Source of the DNA: Bacteroidales bacterium
Lineage (GTDB): Bacteria > Bacteroidota > Bacteroidia > Bacteroidales > UBA932
Reading direction: 5' to 3'
Assembly: GCA_017560825.1 (NCBI GenBank)
Contig: JAFZED010000040.1
Coordinates: 1 to 64,000, forward strand
DNA: 64,000 bases
Below are positions 30,142 to 37,925 of this stretch, piece by piece. The notes below the pieces were generated by a model. That model searched no databases. It was not told the origin of the DNA and saw nothing but the letters and a program-made list of their open reading frames with translations. Made by a program: the position numbers and the translations under genes. Positions within the stretch are counted from its first letter, which is position 1; the number at the start of each line of letters is the position of its first letter.

Positions 30142-30142
30142 A

Positions 30143-30424
30143 TTATCCCTCCATCAGTTTTATACACCTGTCAATCTCCTTGACAAGACTGTCAATCTTC
30201 TTCTTAGCTGCAGTTGTGTCTGCACTTCCTGCCATAAAGGCTTCGGTAAGCTTCTGGTTATCGATCTGTCTTTCTAACTCAATAATCTGCTTCTTGTATG
30301 CCTCATTCTGCTCTTTCGCCTGGTCAAGCTCGGTCTGGAGTCTTGTTCTGGTCTCCTTCTCCGATTCGTATGCAGCAATCAGCTGCGTTATCTGTTTCTT
30401 GACGTTCTCCAACATAGTTTTCAC
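30143..30424 (-). CDS. Small coiled-coil protein upstream of zapA (ZapB-like)
   Basis: The 93-residue protein is almost wholly helical and charged, with heptad-like spacing (LENVKKQITQLIAAYESEK, then LQTELDQAKEQNEAYKKQII). No catalytic motif, signal peptide or membrane segment is present. Being one base ahead of zapA and driven by the same promoter, it may be a division-associated partner like ZapB. That is an inference from size, coil content and location; no sequence family is recognised. Confidence 0.75.
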   Translation of the reverse strand: MKTMLENVKKQITQLIAAYESEKETRTRLQTELDQAKEQNEAYKKQIIELERQIDNQKLTEAFMAGSADTTAAKKKIDSLVKEIDRCIKLMEG

Positions 30425-30440
30425 AAATCAACATACCTTG

Positions 30441-30471
30441 CAAAAATAATAAACTGCTTTGATTTCTCAAA
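30441..30471 (-). promoter_or_regulatory. Promoter of the coiled-coil/zapA unit
   Basis: TTTG (30471-30468), a 19-base spacer and TATTTTTG (30448-30441) form an exact consensus on the minus strand. The -33 box sits in the loop and the spacer in one arm of the upstream terminator hairpin. Confidence 0.75.
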
Positions 30472-30500
30472 ATAAAAAGAGAAAATCAAAGCAGTTTATT
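30448..30500 (-). terminator. Terminator of the 2-oxoacid oxidoreductase operon
   Basis: An 18-base perfect stem (30448-30465 with 30483-30500) plus a CTC/GAG extension, followed on the minus strand by TATTTTTG. It lies 17 bases after the gamma-subunit stop. The downstream promoter overlaps it. Confidence 0.8.
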
Positions 30501-30516
30501 TTATGGTGGATGCTCT

Positions 30517-31059
30517 TTAGAGCACTTCTACCGATTTCATACCCTCTTCGATGGCTGCTTTGTTAAGCGCGATGAGGTCTGCATAGCGGGCAGGGATACA
30601 TTTTGCGAGTCCCTTGTCGATGTTTTCGAATGACACGATAGGCTTCATCTTGAGGTATGCTCCCATTACTGCCATATTGTACACCTTTGAGTTTCCGACC
30701 TGAGCTGCAACGTTGATTGCGTCAATTCTGCAGATCTGGATGTCGGTTCTTGTAGGAGGGTTGATGATTCCGTTCGGGTCGTAGATGAGGAGTCCGCCCG
30801 GTTTCACTGCGCTCTCGAACTTGTCGAGTGACTGCTGGTTGAGGATGATGGCTGTGTCGTACTTTGTCACGATAGGCGAGCTGATCTTCTTGTCGCTCAC
30901 GATCACGCAGACGTTTGCTGTACCTCCACGCATCTCAGGGCCATAAGAAGGCATCCAGGTCACCTCCATATCCTGCATAATTGCACAATATGCGAGAATC
31001 TTTCCCATCGAAAGGACACCCTGTCCTCCGAATCCTGCAATGATTATCTCTTCTTTCAT
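30517..31059 (-). CDS. korC: 2-oxoacid:ferredoxin oxidoreductase, gamma subunit
   Basis: The 180-residue subunit begins with the glycine-rich motif IIIAGFGGQGVLSMGKILAY and contains PSYGPEMRGGTANVCV, the hallmark of gamma subunits of the pyruvate/2-oxoglutarate/2-oxoisovalerate:ferredoxin oxidoreductase family. The complex oxidises a 2-oxoacid with CoA, reduces ferredoxin and releases CO2. It is the last gene of a DABC operon. Substrate assignment (2-oxoglutarate, Kor, versus branched-chain, Vor) cannot be settled from this subunit; the symbol is tentative. Confidence 0.88.
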   Translation of the reverse strand: MKEEIIIAGFGGQGVLSMGKILAYCAIMQDMEVTWMPSYGPEMRGGTANVCVIVSDKKISSPIVTKYDTAIILNQQSLDKFESAVKPGGLLIYDPNGIINPPTRTDIQICRIDAINVAAQVGNSKVYNMAVMGAYLKMKPIVSFENIDKGLAKCIPARYADLIALNKAAIEEGMKSVEVL

Positions 31060-31085
31060 ATGTTAATTCTCTTTTAATCAGTTGA

Positions 31086-31859
31086 TTACTCCTGTTTGAG
31101 GACGTCCTTGATGTCTCCGAGCGGATACTTAGGGAACATATTCTCTACCATCCACTTGTTGGCTGCTGTAGGGCTGAGCTTCCAGCCTGAGTTACAAGTT
31201 GCCACGATCTCTACGAATGAGAGTCCGATGCCCTTCTGGCTGTACTCGAATGCCTTGCGGATAGCTGCCTTTGCCTTGCGTGCTGCAACTGCTGTGTGGA
31301 CAGACTGTCTTGTGATGAATGCGGTTCCGTCGAGCTGGGCAATCATAGGGGCGAGCACGAGAGGGAAGCCGTTGAGTTTAGCGTCACGTCCGTAAGGAGT
31401 GGTCGCTGTCTTCATTCCCAGAAGAGTAGTAGGGGCCATCTGTCCTCCGGTCATTCCGTAGATACCGTTGTTGATGAAGATCACTACGATGTTCTCTCCG
31501 CGGCTGCAGGCGTGGATGATCTCTGCTGTACCGATTGATGCGAGGTCACCGTCTCCCTGATATGTGAACACATATTTCTCAGGATTCAGTCTCTTTGTTG
31601 CAGTTGCGAGAGCTGGAGCACGTCCGTGAGCGGCCTGCTGCCAGTCTACGTTCAGGTAGTTGTAGGCAAATACTGAGCAGCCTACAGGGCTGATTGCGAT
31701 TGTCTCCTCCTGGATGCCCATCTCTTCGATGACTTCAGCGACGAGCTTATGTACTGTACCGTGAGAACATCCCGGGCAGTAGTGCATTACGTTGTCTGTC
31801 AGAATAGGAGTCTTCTTGTAGACGATGTTCTCGGGTTTCTTGATATCTTCGATATTCAT
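31086..31859 (-). CDS. korB: 2-oxoacid:ferredoxin oxidoreductase, beta subunit (TPP-binding)
   Basis: The 257-residue subunit binds thiamine diphosphate. It has CPGCSHGT near the N-terminus and the TPP motif GDGDLASIGTAEI followed about 20 residues later by NNGIYGMTGGQ. GCSVFAYNYLNVDW precedes it. It lies between alpha and gamma subunit genes with short gaps (9 and 26 bases). It forms the active site with the alpha subunit. In a strict anaerobe it would supply reduced ferredoxin or run reductive carboxylation. Kor versus Vor identity is open. Confidence 0.9.
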   Translation of the reverse strand: MNIEDIKKPENIVYKKTPILTDNVMHYCPGCSHGTVHKLVAEVIEEMGIQEETIAISPVGCSVFAYNYLNVDWQQAAHGRAPALATATKRLNPEKYVFTYQGDGDLASIGTAEIIHACSRGENIVVIFINNGIYGMTGGQMAPTTLLGMKTATTPYGRDAKLNGFPLVLAPMIAQLDGTAFITRQSVHTAVAARKAKAAIRKAFEYSQKGIGLSFVEIVATCNSGWKLSPTAANKWMVENMFPKYPLGDIKDVLKQE

Positions 31860-31868
31860 AGTCTTGGC

Positions 31869-32951
31869 TTATTTCAGATTGTTGAACTTCTTGAACTCCT
31901 CTGCGATTTCATCAGGTGTGTAGATGATACCTCCCTGTCTTCCGTAGAATCCTACAGGGCACTTGCCGTTTACAGCAAGCTTCACGTCGTCTACCATCTG
32001 TCCGAGGTTGAGCTCGATGCTCATCATACTCTTCACCTGGCCTGAAAGCTCCTGAAGTCTCTTTGTCGGGAATGGGAAGAGGGTTACCGGTCTGAGGAGA
32101 CCTGCCTTGATTCCTTCCTCGCGGAGCTGGTCTACTACAGCTTCGCAGATACGTGCAGAACATCCGAATGCTACGAAAAGGTACTCTGCATCTGCTGTCT
32201 GATACTCCTCATATTTAACCTCCTGCTCCTTGATCACCTCGTACTTGGCGGCAAGCTTTCTGTTGAAGCGCTCCTGTACGTCAGACTCGAGGGCGAGGGA
32301 AGTGATGACATTGTAAGGCCTGTCAGCTGTCTTTCCTGTAGTTGCCCAAGGTGCAGCCTTGAGAAGCTCTTCCTTAGTCATACGAGGCTTCTCAGGACGA
32401 AGCTCTACTTTCTCCATCATCTGGCCTACGATACCGTCAGCAAGAATGATGACAGGAGTGCGGTACTTGAACGCGAGGTCGAATCCCCAGTCAACGAAGT
32501 CATACATATCCTGTGCAGAAGCCGGTGCAAGCACGATTGCGTTGTAGTCGCCGTGTCCGCCACCCTTCACACACTGGTTGTAGTCACTCTGACTAGGCTG
32601 GATGGTACCGAGACCAGGACCTCCGCGCTGGCAGTTCACCACAACGCAAGGAAGCTCAGCACCTGCGAGGTAGCTGAGGCCTTCGCACATAAGGCTGATT
32701 CCCGGTGAGCTGGAAGAAGTCATAACCTTCTTTCCGCAGCAGGCGCCGCCGTATACCATATTGATTGAAGAAGTCTCACTCTCTGCCTGAAGGACAACCA
32801 TTCCTGTTGTGAGCCAAGGTCTTTCCTTCATCAGGGTCTCCATTACTTCAGACTGCGGGGTGATCGGGTAGCCGAAATAACCGTCCGCACCGTTGCGGAT
32901 TGCCGATATGGCAATCGCCTCGTTTCCTTTCATCAGAATTTTCTCTGCCAT
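31869..32951 (-). CDS. korA: 2-oxoacid:ferredoxin oxidoreductase, alpha subunit
   Basis: The 360-residue subunit opens with LMKGNEAIAISAIRNG and FGYPITPQSEVMETL. Domain I has SSSPGISLMCEGLSYLAGAE, and domain II begins near YLFVAFGCSARICEAVVDQL. This matches the stand-alone alpha subunits of four-subunit 2-oxoacid oxidoreductases (KorA/VorB type). The segment NCQRGGPGLGTIQPSQSDY is conserved in the family and contacts CoA. It lies 4 bases after the ferredoxin-like delta subunit gene. Together with the beta, gamma and delta genes the complex looks complete. Confidence 0.9.
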   Translation of the reverse strand: MAEKILMKGNEAIAISAIRNGADGYFGYPITPQSEVMETLMKERPWLTTGMVVLQAESETSSINMVYGGACCGKKVMTSSSSPGISLMCEGLSYLAGAELPCVVVNCQRGGPGLGTIQPSQSDYNQCVKGGGHGDYNAIVLAPASAQDMYDFVDWGFDLAFKYRTPVIILADGIVGQMMEKVELRPEKPRMTKEELLKAAPWATTGKTADRPYNVITSLALESDVQERFNRKLAAKYEVIKEQEVKYEEYQTADAEYLFVAFGCSARICEAVVDQLREEGIKAGLLRPVTLFPFPTKRLQELSGQVKSMMSIELNLGQMVDDVKLAVNGKCPVGFYGRQGGIIYTPDEIAEEFKKFNNLK

Positions 32952-32955
32952 ATCC

Positions 32956-33174
32956 TTAAATTTTAACTCTGTAAACAGTAATTACCGAATCCGGGCAGAC
33001 GATTGCACAGTTTGAACAACCAATGCAGGCCTCGCCGACCATCTCGGCATAATGATAACCTTTGTTGTTGACCAGCTTCGAGAGTTCGATGCTCTTGGTC
33101 GGACAATTTTCGACACATACTCCGCAACCTTTGCATTTCTGTGAGTCGACGTCGATAGCTCCTTTAAATGCCAT
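32956..33174 (-). CDS. korD: 2-oxoacid:ferredoxin oxidoreductase, delta subunit (2x[4Fe-4S])
   Basis: The 72-residue ferredoxin-like subunit has two complete clusters, CKGCGVCVENCP and CIGCSNCAIVCP. I start it at MAFKGAIDVDS; an ATG 57 bases upstream gives a non-conserved leader that extends almost to the -7 box. It relays electrons from the TPP/cluster site to external ferredoxin. It is the first gene of the operon, behind a well-formed promoter. Confidence 0.88.
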   Translation of the reverse strand: MAFKGAIDVDSQKCKGCGVCVENCPTKSIELSKLVNNKGYHYAEMVGEACIGCSNCAIVCPDSVITVYRVKI

Positions 33175-33232
33175 TGTTATTTTGTTTAAGTGTTTGTTTT
33201 CGAATAACCCTTTGGTGGTTACAAAAATCAAG

Positions 33233-33264
33233 TAAATATAAGCCTTTTTTATCGAATTGTCAAA
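33233..33264 (-). promoter_or_regulatory. Promoter of the 2-oxoacid oxidoreductase operon
   Basis: TTTG (33264-33261), a 20-base spacer and TATATTTA (33240-33233) on the minus strand match the Bacteroides consensus except for the last base of the -7 box. Confidence 0.6.
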
Positions 33265-33323
33265 TAATCATATGAATTTTATGAAAATACTTTTGCGGCC
33301 GTCATTTTGTAAGAAAATTTGTA

Positions 33324-33331
33324 TAACTTTG
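33324..33331 (+). promoter_or_regulatory. Candidate -7 box of the deaminase-PNP unit
   Basis: TAACTTTG fits TAnnTTTG, 22 bases before the ATG. TTTG motifs upstream are 14 or 28 bases away, outside normal spacing. Confidence 0.45.
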
Positions 33332-33352
33332 AAATCTTAATGAACTGTAACT

Positions 33353-34645
33353 ATGAGTAGGATATTGTTGAAAAATATTGTGACAGAGGGGGTTGAGTCA
33401 GATATCCTTATTGATGAAGGATGCATTGTGGCAGTCGTGCCAGCCGGCAGTGAAGACCTTGAAGATGCGGCCGCATTCGCTGAGGTCGTCGACTGCACCG
33501 GAAAGGCCGCCTTCCCGGGATTTGTAAATATGCATACACACGCCGGTATGGCGCTTATGAGGGGAATCGGCGAGGATATCGCCTTCCACCAGTGGCTCGA
33601 CCGTATATGGAAACTTGAACTGGCGATCGACGACGAGTATGTCTATCACGCCACAAAGGTAGCCTGCCTGGAGATGATCAAGACAGGTACAACCACATTC
33701 AACGATCATTACTGGCATATGCCGATGGCTCATAAAGCGGCTATGGAGATGGGCCTGCGCCCGGTTCTGGCTTATGTCATCTGTGACAGGAACGACCCAC
33801 AAGAGTCAGAACGTCAGAAGGCTCAGTGCCAGGAGATGTATGAGCAGGCAATGACCTGGAACGATCATTCAACCTTCGCTATAGCGATTCACGCCATCTA
33901 TTCAGTCAGAGAAGAGATGATCCTCTGGGCGACTCAGTTTGCCCGTGAGAGAGGACTGAAGATTCATATACACGTTTCGGAAACAAGCAAGGAGATTGAA
34001 GACTGCAAGGCGCAGCATTCGGGTATGTCTCCTGTGGAGTACCTGGACAGCCTCGGAGTGCTTGGGCCGGATGTGATTGCAGCCCACACGTTGTGGCTTT
34101 CTGAAAATGATGTCCGTATCCTTGGAGAAAGGGGAGTAAACTGCGTGCACAACGTAAACTCAAACCTTAAGCTTGCATCAGGCTACAGATTCCTTTACAA
34201 TGAGCTCAGGGATGCCGGAGCTAACATCTGCCTCGGAACAGACGGCTGCGCATCTTCTAACAACCTTGATATGCTGGAGACGATGAAGACTTCGGCTATG
34301 ATCCAGAAGGCCTGGAGAAATGATCCGTCAGCTATGCCTCTCAGCGAACTGACAGCGATGGCGACAGAAAATGCCGGAAAGGCACTCGGACTTGAGATAG
34401 GAAAGATACGCGAAGGCGCCCTGGCCGACATCTTGATAGTGGACACTCAGAATTACAATTTCCTTTCACCTGGATCGTTCGAGGCAAACTTCGTTTATTC
34501 TGCTCATTCGGACTGCATCGATTCAGTGATATGCAACGGAAAGTTCGTGATGCGTTCAAGAGTTGTGGAGGGAGAGAAGGAAATCCTGGCGGAAGCAGCA
34601 AAAGTAATGTCAAAATTACCGTCTCTGGAAAGTCTGGAGGCATAA
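33353..34645 (+). CDS. mtaD: Amidohydrolase: S-adenosylhomocysteine/methylthioadenosine-type deaminase
   Basis: The 430-residue metal-dependent amidohydrolase has His61 and His63 (MHTHAGM), His205 and His207 (HIHVSETSKE), His245 (AAHTLWL) and Asp297 (LGTDGCASSNN), the full ligand and catalytic set. This fits the SAH/MTA deaminase branch of the TrzA/AtzB superfamily, which converts adenosyl substrates to inosyl forms. A guanine or chlorohydrolase activity is less likely given the adjacent purine nucleoside phosphorylase gene 11 bases downstream. 6-aminodeoxyfutalosine deaminase is a homologous alternative, but no menaquinone genes are nearby. Confidence 0.82.
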   Translation: MSRILLKNIVTEGVESDILIDEGCIVAVVPAGSEDLEDAAAFAEVVDCTGKAAFPGFVNMHTHAGMALMRGIGEDIAFHQWLDRIWKLELAIDDEYVYHATKVACLEMIKTGTTTFNDHYWHMPMAHKAAMEMGLRPVLAYVICDRNDPQESERQKAQCQEMYEQAMTWNDHSTFAIAIHAIYSVREEMILWATQFARERGLKIHIHVSETSKEIEDCKAQHSGMSPVEYLDSLGVLGPDVIAAHTLWLSENDVRILGERGVNCVHNVNSNLKLASGYRFLYNELRDAGANICLGTDGCASSNNLDMLETMKTSAMIQKAWRNDPSAMPLSELTAMATENAGKALGLEIGKIREGALADILIVDTQNYNFLSPGSFEANFVYSAHSDCIDSVICNGKFVMRSRVVEGEKEILAEAAKVMSKLPSLESLEA

Positions 34646-34656
34646 TATATTAAACT

Positions 34657-35484
34657 ATGGATCCAAGAGTAGAAAAGATCAATCAGGCAGCTGAGTTCAT
34701 CGCAGCGAAGCTTGACGGAAGGAAGCCGTTTGCAGGCATTGTGCTTGGAAGCGGTCTGGGCAAACTTGCCGACAGGATAGAGAATCCGACAGTGATTCCA
34801 TATAAGGAGATTCCAGGTTTTCCGGTCTCTACAGCAGTAGGACACAAAGGTAACTTCATAGCAGGAGAGCTCGGTGGAAAGTTCGTTCTGGCAATGCAGG
34901 GACGCTTCCATTACTATGAGGGCTACACAATGGACCTTGTAACCCTTCCTATCAGAGTGATGAAGGTTCTCGGTATCCAGTACCTCTTTGTCTCAAATGC
35001 AGCCGGAGGAGTGAACTACGATTTCAAGGTCGGCGACCTTATGGTCATCACAGACCACATCAACCACCTTCCGAATCCGCTTGTGGGACCGAATATGGCG
35101 GACTTCGGACCTCGCTTCCCGGATATGACAAGACCTTATGACAAGAAGCTCAGGATGATGGCATTCGAGATTGCAGCTGGTCTTGGCTACGAGCTCAAGA
35201 GCGGAGTCTATTTCGCTGGAACAGGCCCTTCATACGAGACCCCTGCAGAGTACAAGTACTTCAGGCTCATCGGAGCAGATGCAGTGGGTATGTCCACAAT
35301 CCCAGAAGTCATAGTTGCACGTCATTCGGACATTCCTGTCTTCGGAATGTCGGTCATCACCAACGAGGCTCACGACGACTATGCAGACGACTTCGCCAAC
35401 GACGCGGATGACGTGGTTGTGGCGGCAGACGCAGCGGCCGACAAGATGACCGCCCTGTTTACGAGGATCATCGAGAAGTTGTAG
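34657..35484 (+). CDS. Purine nucleoside phosphorylase (trimeric type)
   Basis: It phosphorolyses purine nucleosides to base and ribose-1-phosphate. The 275 residues carry the trimeric-PNP signatures: phosphate-binding GSGLGKLAD (31-39), His85 in [16 protein letters not shown], the base-site Glu in [22 protein letters not shown] and GMSVITNEA. The presence of Glu and Asn in the base site fits 6-oxopurines (inosine, guanosine). Behind the deaminase gene it would take inosine-type products onward, a deaminate-then-phosphorolyse salvage route. A bidirectional terminator follows. Confidence 0.93.
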   Translation: MDPRVEKINQAAEFIAAKLDGRKPFAGIVLGSGLGKLADRIENPTVIPYKEIPGFPVSTAVGHKGNFIAGELGGKFVLAMQGRFHYYEGYTMDLVTLPIRVMKVLGIQYLFVSNAAGGVNYDFKVGDLMVITDHINHLPNPLVGPNMADFGPRFPDMTRPYDKKLRMMAFEIAAGLGYELKSGVYFAGTGPSYETPAEYKYFRLIGADAVGMSTIPEVIVARHSDIPVFGMSVITNEAHDDYADDFANDADDVVVAADAAADKMTALFTRIIEKL

Positions 35485-35507
35485 ATATAATATATAGATA
35501 TATATAC

Positions 35508-35549
35508 GAATATGCCGGGAGTATCTGAAGCGATCCTCCCGGCATATTC
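35508..35549. terminator. Bidirectional terminator between PNP and GH3 genes
   Basis: A 14-base perfect stem (35508-35521 with 35536-35549; core GCCGGGAG/CTCCCGGC) with a 14-base loop lies between convergent genes. It is followed by TTTAAG on the plus strand. Confidence 0.75.
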
Positions 35550-35565
35550 TTTAAGTCATATCACC

Positions 35566-37890
35566 TTATTTTCTGGTAATCTTTATTTCGTTGACCGGCT
35601 CCGCTGGTGCGAGGACGTTGTTGACCTTCCAGCTCTGTGCCTTCTTCATCTTGTACTGTGCTGTTGCCTTGATGTCAGCTACGCTTGCTGCGAAATGGAT
35701 CTGATATGTGCCGGCAGCTGCCTCCCAAGCTGAATTAGCCTCGTTGAATGATGCAAGACCGTAGTTGCATACGTTCATTGTGAGAGTCTGAGACTCGCCA
35801 GGGGCAAGTTCCTTGGTCTTTGCAAATGCCTTGAGCTCGAGAGCCGGCTTGTCAAGACCTCCTGCAGGAGCTGTCACATAGAGCTGGACAGCCTCTTTAC
35901 CTGCAACCTTGCCTGTGTTGGTCACTGTGATTGTGGCTGTGAATCCGTCAGCAGTCGCCTTCACTACAGGCTTGCTGTAGGAGAATGTGGTGTAAGAAAG
36001 GCCGTATCCGAACGGATATGATACCTCTACACCTGCTGTTGAGAAGTAACGGTAACCAACATAGATGCCCTCCTCATATGCTGTGTAGTCCACATTCTTG
36101 CGCGGAGCAGCAGGACCTCTTCTGAAACCTGTAGCTGCAGCAGCAGAGTAGTCATATGGGAAATTGTGTGATGAAGGGTTGTCGAGGTAGTTCATCGGGA
36201 ATGTAGTCGCGAGCTTTCCTGAAGGGTTTACCTTGCCGAGGAGCACGTCTGCTACAGATGCACCACCTTCCATTCCTGGCTGCCAAGCGAGGAGGATGGC
36301 GTCAGGCATATGTTTCCAGGAAGCGGTCTCGATCACGCCGCCGATGTTAAGGACAACAATGACTTTCTTTCCGGACTTATGGTAGGCGTCGCAGATGTTC
36401 TGGAGATTGGCAACCTCTACTGCGTTGAGGCGGAAATCACCCTGTCCGTCCTTGCGGTCACCGCCTTCTCCTGCATTACGTCCGATTGTGAGGATGGCAA
36501 CGTCTGTACCAGCCTCGACCTTTGTCACAAATGCCTTGGAAAGCTCAGCTTCCGGAAGAACAGGCTTGCCCCACAATGTGTTAGGAGCGTTGTTGTTCAT
36601 TGTCTCTTCTGTATATGATATATACTTCTTGTACCACGAAGCAGGAGCCGGATCGACTGCTACTCCATTGCCTTCAAGACCTTCCTGTACGTTGCGGATG
36701 TATGCCTTGTTCACGTTTCCGGAACCTGTACCTCCTGCGATGAAGTCATATGAAGTAACGCCCCAGAGACCTACCTTCTCATCTCCCTTGAGAGGAAGCA
36801 CGCCGTTGTTCTTGAGGAGTACCATACCCTCGGCACCTGCCTTGCGTACGAGCTTTGCGTGCTCCTCTGTGTCTGGCTTGCTTGAATACTCATAGCCTTT
36901 GAATCGTGGAGTCTTCACGATGTACTCGAGCATATTGCGTACGTTTCTGTCGATCTCCTCCATTGTGATCTCGCCGTTCTTCACGCCTTCGAGTATACGC
37001 TCCATCTCTACCTGGTTGCCTGGCTCCATAACGTCGTTGCCGGCCTTTACAGACTTCACTGTGCCCTGCTTGTTGCCCCAGTCTGTCATCACGATGCCGT
37101 CCCAGCCCCACTCGTCGCGAAGGATAGTGGTGAGAAGGTCATATGACTGCTGAGTGTACTCGCCATTGAGTACATTGTATGATGACATTACTGTCCAAGG
37201 GTTACCTTCCTTGATCGCGATCTCGAAGTTCTTGAGGTAGATCTCGCGGAGGGCACGCTGGCTTACGCGTGAATCGTTCTCGTGACGGTTGGTCTCCTGG
37301 TTGTTTGCTGCATAATGCTTTACGGAAGTTCCTACGCCGTTGCTCTGAATGCCTTTTACGTAGGCAGCGGCCATCTTACCTGAGAGGTAAGGGTCCTCCG
37401 AGAAATACTCGAAGTTGCGTCCGCAGAGAACGTTGCGGTGGATGTTCATACCTGGTGCAAGAAGCACGTCAACTCCGAACTCGAGCACTTCCTGGCCCAT
37501 TGCTTCAGTCACTTCTTTCACCAGATCAAGGTTCCACGAAGTCGCGAGAGCTGTACCTACAGGGAATGCTGTAGCATAATAGGTGTTAGGGTCGCCTTCT
37601 CGTCTTGGGTTGATGCGGACACCGGCAGGGCCGTCAGCGAGGACAGTCTGGGTGATGCCAAGGCGTGGAACTGCTCGTGTTACGCCGGCTGCTCCAGGGA
37701 CAAGATTGGTAGTTCCGGTCGGAACTCCGTCAATGGTAACAGGTCGGCTTCCTCCTACGAGGAGGGTTACCTTCTCTTCGATGGTCATCGCATTGATGAT
37801 CTCGTCGATGTTGTCTGCAGTCAGCTTAGGCTGCGCGAAAGCTGCTGAAGCTGCAAGAACTCCTACTGCAAAAAGGAAAATCTTTTTCAT
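35566..37890 (-). CDS. bglX: GH3-family periplasmic beta-glycosidase
   Basis: The 774-residue protein has a signal peptide (cleaved near ASAAFA|QP). It has the GH3 N-terminal barrel, a C-terminal alpha/beta sandwich and a terminal fibronectin-III-like domain (about 660-760). The nucleophile is Asp270 (GIVMTDWGNK); KHYAANNQE contributes substrate contacts. No PA14 insert is present. Beta-glucosidase is the likely activity, but beta-xylosidase and other specificities are common in GH3. It is the last gene of a probable nadE/MBL-fusion/GH3 series, 35 bases behind the fusion gene. Confidence 0.92.
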   Translation of the reverse strand: MKKIFLFAVGVLAASAAFAQPKLTADNIDEIINAMTIEEKVTLLVGGSRPVTIDGVPTGTTNLVPGAAGVTRAVPRLGITQTVLADGPAGVRINPRREGDPNTYYATAFPVGTALATSWNLDLVKEVTEAMGQEVLEFGVDVLLAPGMNIHRNVLCGRNFEYFSEDPYLSGKMAAAYVKGIQSNGVGTSVKHYAANNQETNRHENDSRVSQRALREIYLKNFEIAIKEGNPWTVMSSYNVLNGEYTQQSYDLLTTILRDEWGWDGIVMTDWGNKQGTVKSVKAGNDVMEPGNQVEMERILEGVKNGEITMEEIDRNVRNMLEYIVKTPRFKGYEYSSKPDTEEHAKLVRKAGAEGMVLLKNNGVLPLKGDEKVGLWGVTSYDFIAGGTGSGNVNKAYIRNVQEGLEGNGVAVDPAPASWYKKYISYTEETMNNNAPNTLWGKPVLPEAELSKAFVTKVEAGTDVAILTIGRNAGEGGDRKDGQGDFRLNAVEVANLQNICDAYHKSGKKVIVVLNIGGVIETASWKHMPDAILLAWQPGMEGGASVADVLLGKVNPSGKLATTFPMNYLDNPSSHNFPYDYSAAAATGFRRGPAAPRKNVDYTAYEEGIYVGYRYFSTAGVEVSYPFGYGLSYTTFSYSKPVVKATADGFTATITVTNTGKVAGKEAVQLYVTAPAGGLDKPALELKAFAKTKELAPGESQTLTMNVCNYGLASFNEANSAWEAAAGTYQIHFAASVADIKATAQYKMKKAQSWKVNNVLAPAEPVNEIKITRK

Positions 37891-37925
37891 ATCAGTTTAG
37901 CTTTGTTATTAATTGTGGTGTTGGG

